Of a stretch of DNA of 64,000 bases, positions 33,126 through 42,800 are shown one piece after another. Both the position numbers and the translations under genes were made by a program. Where the stretch lies: the NCBI GenBank assembly GCA_028554645.1, contig JAQOOI010000079.1, positions 1,798,001 through 1,862,000 on the forward strand. The letters run 5' to 3'. Below the pieces are notes generated by a model, which saw only the letters and a program-made list of their open reading frames with translations, did not search any database and was not told the origin of the DNA. Each line of letters begins with the position of its first letter. Positions within the stretch are counted from its first letter, which is position 1. The DNA is from Omphalotus guepiniiformis. Its lineage: Eukaryota; Basidiomycota; Agaricomycetes; Agaricales; Omphalotaceae.

Positions 33126-34544
33126 CTACTCTTCACCAAAGGGGACCGGAACCTCCCAATCTTCATCCATACCTTCCTCAAATGGCATAGGAACATAAGA
33201 TGCATCCCCACAGTGCCACTTCCACTCCTCCACATCCTTTTGCGCTGGCCTTTTCTTCCCCAAAGCAAACTGCATCGCCATCCTATACATCCTCCACCGA
33301 TTTCGGACATGCGGGTCATCCTTGCGCAAGAACGTCAACAGATAAGCCCGCCAATCCCGACTCGCAGGCTGATAGTGAAATTGCGTGTCAGAGCCAAAGG
33401 CGGGACGTATTTCCGATAGAGGAATCGAAGGGTTGACTTGAGCCCAAGATTGTCCGTCCAGCGGAGTACAAGGGAGCATCCAGGCGTGCTGCCATGCGAG
33501 AGACAAGAATAAATCTTGTCGTGAAGTCAAAATATGGTTTCGGATCGATTTGTTAACGGCCAGCAGGCCGAGCAATACACGAGTGGAGGTAGCGAGGGAC
33601 GGAGGAGTACTCGATTTAGATTTCTCGTCAGAAATTGTTGTTTTCGGAAGAGGCTCCATAAGGGCAGATAGAAGGATGTCAAGGAGTTCTGGGATGTTGA
33701 AGACTTTATGTGCAGCCGAACTAGGGGAAGAAGAGGTAGCTGTTCTAAGAGCCACGTTTTCACCAGTGGATGCTACGAGACCGGGAGTATCTGGTACCAC
33801 AGGAAAGACAGTAGGTCGGGCAAGTAGCCAATTGCACTCCTCCATCGTCTCGGGGTCATGCCAGCTCGGATACCCCGCGCCGTCCTCTGGTGGTATCCGC
33901 CTCTCGACGGCATAATTGAAGGACTGCCCAGCGCGCCCTTCCATGTGATAGTATGCAATGCAATACAACAACCCATTTCCAATTTCACCGAAGCGGAGAT
34001 AGTCAGAGCCTTCAGCATAAAGACTTTCATAGAGCGTTTGAGGGTTGGAATTGGCGAAGCGACAGAAAAGCGAAAGACATCCGCGATGAAAGCGAGAGGT
34101 TCGACCGATCTGATCTGTCATCTCCTCATCGTCGATGTAGATACCGCCATACGGATCATCTGTACTGAATATGAGCGCCAGTTAGCTCACCATGTAGAAA
34201 GGAGGAAAAAAACCCATACCATGCCGGAGAGACATAACTCGGCTGCCATAGAGGCCCAATGCAAACCCAGTCATTCCAGTATTCTCCGTCCTGCGGAGTA
34301 ATTCGAATAATTTTGGACTCTTCTTTCGTGGGGACAGGATACCCTGGAGGATTGTACCATTCGCCATCTCCAGGAGGGTAATCAGCACCATCGCCTTTCA
34401 GGTATTCATGCCATGACTCGTGTGCATCGTCCAGAGGTCCAGAACTAGAATTTTGGAAGCATATATGAATCAACATCTATAAGCAGCAAGTGCGAGCCTA
34501 AGAACAGCGCACCAGAAAGCACAGAAGGTTGAAAAAACTCCCAT
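33126..34544 (-). CDS. gene D: Cys/His-module protein with F-box-like C-terminal region (3 exons)
   Basis: The minus-strand model join(34513..34544, 34220..34444, 33126..34164) gives 431 aa. The short first exon ends so that the splice creates TFCAFCSGPL (C8, C11). A conserved N-terminal module follows, with WNDWVCIGPLWQPSYVSPA and RFHRGCLSLFCRF, whose spaced Cys/His residues suggest metal binding. From about residue 240 the pattern VFNIPELLDILL...LLGLLAVNKSIR...LFLSLAWQHAWMLPC looks like the F-box-like region of many agaricomycete proteins, then WRAYLLTFLRKDD and RNRWRMYRMAMQFALG close the chain. No enzymatic motif. It is likely an intracellular adaptor of unknown target. It is divergently transcribed from gene E with about 1.3 kb between them. 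This copy is intact. Confidence 0.7.
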
Positions 34545-35837
34545 CTTGTCCAAAATGCTAAGGCGTATGTCTTTGATCAAGCCGATGAACTAGAGTATTC
34601 TTAACCAACGTTGTACGGTTATTGCCGCGACATGAATAGCTTGAACTGATGATTTATTGACTTCATCAGTTCACGAGAAATGTACTGCATTCAAGACTGT
34701 GGCGTCCGGCGGCAAGGCGTGATCATGATGGTCGCTCAAAAGCAGACCAATTACTTAGGTAAGCAAGAACCTTTCCTCATTGACCCTCTATCAGTGCCAG
34801 GTTGGTAATTTCTAGTTGAGGATTGGCGATGCTTACCTTCTCTTGTTATAGTTTCACGAACGTGGTATATATCTTGACCGTTGTCCTATAGCTTCTATCT
34901 ATCAAGGTCTGAGGTGACCGTACTGACCCCACCGGAGCGAACCCCGAGATACCAGCTTTAAGAATCGAACTAGTACCGTGAATTGATTCAGATCCGGGAC
35001 CTCTTCTGCGACGTTGGATAGGATTTTTGCTCGATTCCCTACGTTCCTCAATCTCTAATGAGCATAGCGTTTCTCTCCTGCCCTTTCCGTCTGAAGAAAC
35101 GCGTTATATCTACTAGGTAAGTCACGAAGGGAAATTTGACCGCGATCTACCACCCATCAGTCCCTAACTTAAACAACCAGAATAGAATCTCGGGAGCTCT
35201 TGAGAGCCACAAGATGCAATCACTTGCACCAAGCAACTAGACAATATAAACCACAGTTGGATCCAGTTTCCGGGAACTCTGGCTGATGGTCCTGCTGTGT
35301 GGTACCCATTGAAGTGCTTCCTTCGCGGGTTTCCGGCTCCTTGTATGGCGAGAGGCAACACTGTTTTCTATCGAAGAGTAGAGCATCCTGCATAAACATC
35401 TGGGTTGGGGTATCTCGTCTTCTCTCTCCTGACGCCATCTTGACAGTTCCTGTTTCTCTATAGCAAGTGATACAGCTATACCAAATTCGTCCGAGTGCAA
35501 CTCACCTACGTACTGGTTCAGCGTCCCTACGATCAATGTATCATATCTTGAGGCGGGAGGACAAAGTCAACAATACACTTACCCTATCAACTCTTTATGC
35601 TGGCTGCATGTGCGTGCAGTGACCTTTCCAACGGGAGGCTACAGCCTGGAAGGGAATCAATTCATTTGCCACCCTTGGGGTTCACTATAAATTCCAGCTG
35701 GGGCATGAATGCGTGTTCCCTCAGAGCGCTGGCGCCCTCCTGGTAATCCTTCTCGCACATTCAATCCTCTGGCTCCTACTCCTGCTCAAATTCTACGTTT
35801 AATACTATATAATTAACGACATCAACGAAACCCCACT
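34545..35837. promoter_or_regulatory. shared divergent spacer between genes D and E
   Basis: About 1.3 kb containing both promoters. No gene is supported in it. Its two ends can be recognized again around the retrotransposon (39185-39386 and 48576-49786), which shows where the element landed in the copy. Confidence 0.55.
35695..35702 (+). promoter_or_regulatory. TATA box of gene E
   Basis: CTATAAAT in the context TTCACTATAAATTCCAGCTG, about 140 bp before the ATG. The same block (TTCACTATAAAATCCAGCTG) lies at the matching place before the second copy. Confidence 0.6.
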
Positions 35838-37504
35838 ATGTTGCTCTCGACGTCTGTCCTATGCGCATTTCTAGCTACACAGCAGTTCGTTCTACCTCCT
35901 GTTCATGCTGCTCCTGTACAGGACGTCAGCGTCAGCGTCACCGCTCCTGTCTCTACACACAGTACACCCATTATTGCCCGTGCGGCGAAAAAAAAGTGTA
36001 ATGATGGGGGAGCGCCTCCGTGTGCTTGCAATAATGCGTTCGGCCTACGGAAGAACACACTCTCGTGCCCAGGAACGACGTTCGAATTTCAGAAACCGGA
36101 CGATCCTACAGACGGGAAACTGAATAAAGTAAATGTACGTTGAATGCTTTCTTAGTTTTACTTGGAATGGAGTCTGAGATACATATCTGCAGGCTAAAGC
36201 GTCTGACTCCCAATGCGGTATGTCAAGCACGATTTGTTCTGCATCTCATTTCTGACTTGTTTCATATTTATATTTAGACCAGTAAGTTTCTGGCCATTCC
36301 TGATGTTGTGTCCTGCAAGGCTAAGTTTCTCGCAGCATCGTAGAGCTGCAATTCATAGCAAATGAACTCAAAAGTGGCACCTGCCAAGAATTCCAAGCGA
36401 ACACAGCTCAGTTCACTCAATTCAAGAACTTCATTAACGGCGGCGATAATATAGTTTATATTCCTGCCATGGTCAACAACGTGAAAGGAAAATACTTTGG
36501 CGCCAAGACACCAAATTTGTCTGACACGAATAGCAAAGCTTTGGTATGCAGTTCACTCGTTGATCAAAATACGACTGATTTAGACTAAACACTACCCGAT
36601 GACTAGGATGGGCTTGCTGATTATCTTGATAAACTCGAAACAAGTCAAAGCTATCCCGGAATCGAAATCGCAAAGAGCATCAGTGACGAACTCGATAAGA
36701 TTGTAGGCGCCGGAAAAGGGTTCTCATCCGGATTCGACACTCGTTTTAAGACCAAATTACAGAGCGTAATCACGAAGTAAAGTCATTTCTTGTGATCCAC
36801 GCAAACACATCCTCATTTTCTGATTAGGGCGAAGAAAGCTATTCCTGACCAACCTCCCTATGTGGCACCCGGTACACCTTCTGGCACATTGTTCCACCAC
36901 TGCAATGGGAAACGTGATCTAGGTCGCTGGTCTCAAGTTCGCCGCCTTTTCGATAATCTCATCGGTCGCGCAACAACCAAGTCTACTTCTGCGTCGAGCA
37001 GCACAGCTTCAGCCGAGGCTTGCCCGGTTTGTCTTTTGTTTGACATACGCGCACCTGATAGCGGTGAGGCTGACATGGGGAACAACATTTCAGATATCAA
37101 GTGCTACCAAGTCTGCTTCGCAATCTGCTACGAAGCCTGCTGCGACATCAAAGGCAACGAAGGCAACGCCGACCCCAAAGCCTACGAAGGCGACCACGAC
37201 CCCTAAGCCTACGAAGGTGACCCCCACCTCAAAGTCAATAAAGGCGATCACGACTTCAAAGCCTACGAAGGTGACCACCCCAAAACCAACAAAGGCGACC
37301 CCGACTCCTAAAACAACAAAGACTAAGGTATGCTTTATTCATTCCTATTTTTAGTTTTGTATGTGTAATCTTCCGCGCAGCCTAGCAGTGGAAAGACTAC
37401 TTCGAAATCGAGCCTAAAGAAACTAACGAAGGGAAAGGTATGTTTATTTAATCAATGATATTTTAGTTGAACTCCTGTTGATTTTCCTTTAGATTCATCT
37501 GTAG
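35838..37504 (+). CDS. gene E: secreted protein with CDHIVELQ motif and Lys/Thr/Pro-rich repeat tail (9 exons)
   Basis: join(35838..36134, 36193..36217, 36278..36281, 36336..36543, 36607..36776, 36828..37026, 37094..37327, 37381..37437, 37493..37504) gives 401 aa. A signal peptide (1-24, ending VHA) is followed by a Ser/Thr spacer, then CNDGGAPPCACNNAFGLRK with clustered cysteines. A 4-nt micro-exon joins QC-D-H-IVELQFIANEL. The region onward, with GKYFGAKTPNLSDTNSKA and DELDKIVGAGKGFSSGFDTR, is a globular domain I know only from unannotated fungal secreted proteins. The C-terminal 100 residues are repeats of type KPTKATPT. DHxxELQ-type motifs occur in other fungal extracellular proteins, but no activity is assigned here. 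This copy is intact. Confidence 0.7.
36278..36281 (+). other. 4-nt micro-exon (ACCA) of gene E
   Basis: It is flanked by a 60-bp intron (36218-36277, GTATGT...TTTAG) and a 54-bp intron (36282-36335, GTAAGT...CGCAG). Only with these 4 nt does the frame run C-D-H-I-V-E-L-Q. The same ACCA with the same splice context exists in the second copy (near 50229-50233). Confidence 0.65.
37094..37327 (+). repeat. 30-bp-type repeats encoding the KPTKATPT tail of gene E
   Basis: Imperfect tandem units such as AAGCCTACGAAGGCGACC encode Lys/Pro/Thr-rich decapeptides in exon 7. Confidence 0.75.
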
Positions 37505-37787
37505 CTGTTCAAATTTTTGTTCATTCAACACATAACTAAGTACCAGAGTCGTTGATGGGAGGTTACGGCGGGATCTTCCACATTACGAATCACTCATAAA
37601 GCAGTAGATAGATGCCTTGTATTATATTTCTGTGAATTTTTATGACTTGTTCGTTTAAAATGCAAATGCGGAACCCCTTCAATGAAAATAATAATTTACT
37701 CATGCCATGGAAGACTGAAACGTACAGATACATCAGAAACTTAACCTCAACACCCTAGACTGCACCGACACTCTTCACAATCAATTA
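37505..37787. other. spacer between the two duplicated units
   Basis: 3' flanks of convergent genes E and D'; the second unit begins near 37640. No gene. Confidence 0.5.
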
Positions 37788-39164
37788 CTAAGAAAGAACC
37801 TCCCAATCCTCTTCCTTCTCAAACGGCATAGAAACATAAGATAGATCTCCACAGTGCCACTTCCACTCTTCCACATCCTTTTGCGCCGACATTTTCTTCC
37901 CCAAAGCAAACTGCATCGCCATCCTATACATCCTCCACCGATTTCGTACACGCGGGTCATCCTTGCGCAAGAACTTCAACAGATAAGCCCGCCAATCCCG
38001 ACTCGCAGGCTGATAGTGAAATTGCGTGTCAGAGCCAAAGGATGGACGTAACTCCGACAGAGGTATCGAAGGGCTGACCTGAGCCCATGATCGTCCGTCC
38101 AGCGGAGTACAAGTGAGCATCCAGGCGTGCTGCCATTGCGAGAGACAAGAATAAATCTTGTTGTGAAGTCAAAATATGGTTTCGGATCGAGTTGTTAACG
38201 GCCAGCAGGCCGAGCAATACACGAGTGGAAGTAGCAAGGGACGGAGGAGTACTCGATTTAGATGTCTCGTCAGAAATTGTTGTTTTCGGAAGAGGCTCGA
38301 TAAGGGCAGATAGAAGGATGTCAAGGAGTTCTGGGATGTTGAAGACTTTATGTGCAGCCGAACTAGGGGAAGAAGAGGTAGCTGTTCTAAGAGCCACGTT
38401 TTCACCAGTGGATGCTACGAGACCGGGAGTATCTGGGAAAGACAGTAGGTCGGGCAAGTAGCCAATTGCACTCCTCCATCGTCTCGGGGTCATGCCAGCT
38501 CGGATACCCCGCACCGTCCTCTGGTGGTATCCGCCTCTCGACGGCATAATTGAAGGACTGCCCAGCGCGCCCTTCCATGTGATAGTATGCAATGCAATAC
38601 AGTAACCCATTTCCAGATTCGCTGAAGCGGAGATAATCAGAGCCTTCAGCATAGAGGCTTTCATAAAGCGATTGAGGGTTTGAATTTGCGAAGCGACAGA
38701 AAAGCGAAAGACATCCGCAATGAAAGCGAGATGTTCGACCAATCTGATCTGTTATATCCTCGTCGTCAATAAAGATACCGCGATATGAATCTTCTGTGCT
38801 ATAGACGATTGCTAGTCAGTTGACCATGAATATAGGAGGGAAATAGCTCTTACCATGCCGGAGATACATAACTCGGCTGCCATAGAGGTCCAATGCATAC
38901 CCAGTCATTCCAGTATTTTCCGTCCTGCGGAGTGATACGAATGATTTCGGACTGTTCTTTCGTGGGGACAGGATACCCTGGAGGATTGTACCATTCTCCA
39001 TCTTCAGGAGGGTAATTCGCACTATCGCCTTTCAGGTATTCATGCCATGACTCGTATGCATCGTACAGATTTTTGGAAGCATATATGGATCAACATCTAT
39101 AAGCAGCAAGTGCGAGCATAAAGCAGGCGCACCAGAAAGCACAAAAGGTTGAGAACGCGCCCAT
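37788..39164 (-). pseudogene. gene D' : broken duplicate of gene D
   Basis: Alignment by eye with gene D shows three lesions. (1) A 14-nt deletion near 39066 removes the acceptor of intron 1 and the CSGPLDD codons. (2) An 8-nt deletion near 38436 shifts the frame before the DTPGLVASTGEN segment. (3) A one-base insertion near 38136 shifts it again inside the LSLAWQHAW segment. Flanking coding sequence is still about 90 percent or more similar, including the VFNIPELLDILL and RNRWRMYRMAMQFAL stretches. The start context (MGAFSTFCAF) is kept. It is unlikely to give a full-length protein. Confidence 0.8.
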
Positions 39165-39381
39165 CTTGTCCAGCAAAATGTCAAGTTTGATCAACGTCTA
39201 GCCAAGCCGATAAACGGAAGTGTTCTTATCCAACTTTGCTGCGGTGTTTGCCATATCATTCTTGACGGAATGACTTTGAGATAAAGACGCAATAACTTTG
39301 AACGATATCATCACTCGATGTACAGATGTACTGCATCTAAGACTGGGCTCCGTAAGATGATGATGGTCGACAAGGTCGATG

Positions 39382-39386
39382 GTAGA
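39382..39386. repeat. 5-bp target-site duplication (left copy), GTAGA
   Basis: GTAGA directly precedes the 5' LTR and directly follows the 3' LTR (48571-48575). Confidence 0.9.
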
Positions 39387-39662
39387 TGTAACGATCGCGT
39401 GAACTTCCTTCCTATTTGGTTTCCCTCTATCTTTTTCCGAAGGGCCAGCACAGCTTGCCCTCCATCAAAAGGACTGTTTACGTTTATGTATTCCTCTCTC
39501 ATACCTACGCTAGCCGTATCGTATAAATACCCTACCACTCGTTTTGTCTTATTTCTAGTCTCTCTTGAAATCGCACTCAGTACCCCGGTCTCTCGAAGGA
39601 CTCTTAAGCTTTATCTACAACTTGTGTGGTAACACTGTGACATCCGTCACTCTGGTGCTACA
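39387..39662 (+). repeat. 5' LTR (276 bp)
   Basis: Starts TGTAACGATCGCG and ends GGTGCTACA. It has a TATA-type box GTATAAATAC near 39521-39530. Identical in length to the 3' LTR. Confidence 0.95.
39522..39529 (+). promoter_or_regulatory. LTR TATA box
   Basis: TATAAATA inside the 5' LTR, repeated at the same place in the 3' LTR (48430-48437). Probable promoter of the genomic retrotransposon RNA. Confidence 0.6.
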
Positions 39663-39847
39663 TCTTTTTGACCCTCATCTGCTACTGCGCTTTCTCTCTT
39701 AACCTCTTGTTCTTCGTCGTCTGTCGGTTCGGAATCCCTCTGGTCTGATCAACCAAAGACCCACCCCCAGGCCACGACAAAAATCTCTGTGTCTCTCTGC
39801 TTCTCTCTCTCTCTCTATTATTCTCTGAAAATCAATCTTTGACAACA

Positions 39848-42800
39848 ATGTCCACTAATACTGCTCGGTACAACCTCCGTCGAGGTGGGGCCCAACCCAA
39901 GCCCATGGCCGATGCTCCTGCTGCTAGCCTTCAGCCTGACCAAAGTGAGTCTTTCCAGTCTCCTATATCCCCGCTTCCTCAAAGTTGTGTATCCTCACCC
40001 GGTGCACGCACACCCGGTCAAGATGGTAGCCCGACATATGCTCAGGTACTGTCAGATGACGACCGTGGTGTTCCCTCTGTGTATCAGAAATCAGCACATG
40101 AGGCGGCCCAGGCTGTGGATAGCATGGGAAAGGGACAGGATACTAGAACTAATGCCCCGAGATCTAATGTCTCAGGTGCTGAACCCCATTCAGATATGGA
40201 TGGTGATGATGAGTCCCAAGGTTGGACTACTGTAACCCCTCGTCGTAGGGCTCGTAGCTTGAATGATGACAATAAACGTCGTTTCTTCACTTCTCGTGCA
40301 CGTAAGAACCCTGAAGGGTTGACAGCTGAACAAACTGCTACATTCCGGCAAGCTGAAGCTAATATGGCCCCTGGTGACCGTAACCGTTTCCGCCAACGAA
40401 TGGCTAATGTGGCCGGAAATACCACATCCACTGAGAACGAACTCTCTCATGGTGAAGGACCCTCAATGCCTAAGGGAAAGGGTATTGATCCCCGGAATTG
40501 GGGAAATGTTAACATTGCTAACAATGAACTTAATGCCGAAAGGCAACGAAAAGAATTTCTACATTATGCCAAGTTGAAAAATAGGGCTGAAAAGCATCAC
40601 ACACACGCGACGACCCACCGCGATGTCTCGGAACAACCCAATTTTGATGATGAGGAGCCCACTCCTGTTCTCAAATCTAAGTCTGATAAGCGGAAATCTG
40701 AAAAGAGAAAGGCTTCTCGTAAACGTTCCAAGGAGCGAAAACGAGCTAAACAGACTTACCGGGCAGGCTCAGAAGCTATGACTGAGCTGGTTGAGAATCA
40801 CGTCCGAGATATTGTTGAACAGCGCCCGCATAAGCGCAAGGGCACTCAACCTAACCTGTATAAGGGGAATGTTGATCATATTGTACGGCCTAGTGAGCTG
40901 TTAGCTCCGACAAATCATTTGGCAAAGTTATTAACACCTGCCAGGAGGAGGAGGCATCTACCCTCTGATCCCTCTAGCTCAGATTCAAGCTCGTCGTCTT
41001 CATCTGATAGCTCAGAATCAGATTCAACAGACTCGAGCTCTAGCTCAGATTCCTCTAATTCAGAGCATCAGCGAGGAAGACAGAGGCGACATCATCATCA
41101 TTCAAAAATGGTACTAAAACCAGTACCCCCAGAAACATACAATGGATCTCCAGATGTGCGTGAATACATCAAATTCGTAACTGAAGGTACTGCCTATGTT
41201 CGAGATGGCAAAGTGCCAAAGAACCGGCGTGTTTTTCGGTTGTCCAAGTATCTGTCTGGTAGAGCCTATCAGTTCTATCTCAGTGCTGTCGCAAATGACC
41301 CATTCACCTGGAGAATCAGACAATTCTTTATTGAGTTATACAACTATTGCTTCCCTCTCACCTATCGTCTGGATCAACGGCGAAAGCTTAAACGATCATT
41401 TCAAAATGACAAACCGGTTCGAGATTATCTTGCTGAGCTTAATGACTTGTTCAACACAGTTGGATTGATTGATGAACGAGAAAAGGTCCACAAACTGTGG
41501 TCTGGACTCAATAAGAAAATTCAAAAGGGGTTGTGGCGAGAAAAACTCAATCCTGAATTTTCCTCCTTTGAAGATGTTTCTCGCACTGCAGAACTTCTTG
41601 AGATTATTGAGAATGTTGATACTGGTCCTGACCCTGGGAGCTCAACTAAAAAGAACTCAAATTCTTCAGGTGGTAAAACATCTTCAAGTTCTAAGCCTAA
41701 ATTTGTCCCTCAAAGTGGGAATAGACCCAATGGAGGCAATTACAAAAGGAACTTACCTTCAAACCGTAACCATGAGCAGCGTCGGAACATTCCCAAACCT
41801 GCAAACATGTCTCGCAGTTCACAAAATGGGCCGAAACGGCAACGTGAGCTTACCGAAAAGGAAAAGGATGAATATCGTGCTGATGGGAGATGTTTCCGAT
41901 GTGGCGGACATGGCCACATGAGCCGTCAATGCCCTGAAGGCAAAACTGTGAACTCATCTCATGGTGGTCCTCCCGGAATTTCAAGCAATAACATAGAACT
42001 TGATCCTGAAAGCTTGCATGATCTTGCTAGTACAACTGAAGAAATCACTGAACTAAGCCTCGGAATGATCTGTTGGGACGAAGAGTATGATTCAGATTGG
42101 GAACTAGACCTCTTTGATGAGTACTCTGATCCGGAGCAGTGTGATTCCACTGACTCTGAAATGCCTGCATTGATGTCAGTAAGCGACTCGGAAAGTGAGC
42201 CTGACAATACATCTGATTGCTCTAAAAATGGAGAATTTGATGACCTTATGGATCACCTGTTGTCTGAGGACGATCCTGAACCTCCAATAGATTTCTTTGG
42301 TGAACGAGAACATGTGCCGCTAGAAACTCGTAAAGAGTATTGTCTGCCTTGGTTGCACAACGAGCTTAACCATGAATCATATGGATTTGAAACAGACGAC
42401 CCACCAAATATGTTTGGTGATGTGCTCGGGAATCACGCAAAATATTGGTTGGATATGCTAGCACCCTATCCAGGTGACCCGATGGATATACCCTATCCTG
42501 ATTTGAGCCGATTTTTGGTCTTCCAGGTGTCTGATGAAATGTATTGCATTGAAGATCATGTATATGAAGATCACCTACACCCAACTATTGAGTTCCCGCA
42601 ATGGATTTACCTTCCCAAAAGTAATCTTGAGGATCCTTACTTCCGTATTGGTGAATGGTATGCACAAGAACGTGCTGCAATCAACGGTGTACCTGCTGAA
42701 CCATTTCATATGTGGGAACACATGGGACAGATGGGCGAAACTTATGCTGAAGCTATTGAGAAGTGTCTCAATATGGCAGGTCCATACCCGGGAGACAAAT

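Larger units (their letters stand above)
33040..37640. repeat. segmental duplication, unit 1 (genes D and E)
   Basis: This unit of about 4.6 kb recurs from about 37640 to 51460, where a 9.2-kb retrotransposon is inserted. Similarity covers the 3' flank of gene D (CCCTTCAATG...ACGTACAGATACATCA), gene D, the intergenic spacer, gene E and its tail. Confidence 0.85.

Noticed and set aside
35164..35536. Minus-strand frames in the D-E spacer
   Set aside because: They overlap the divergent promoters, are not preserved in the duplicated unit and have no motif.
40084..40450. Antisense frames over the gag gene
   Set aside because: Shadows of the biased codon use in the retrotransposon frame.
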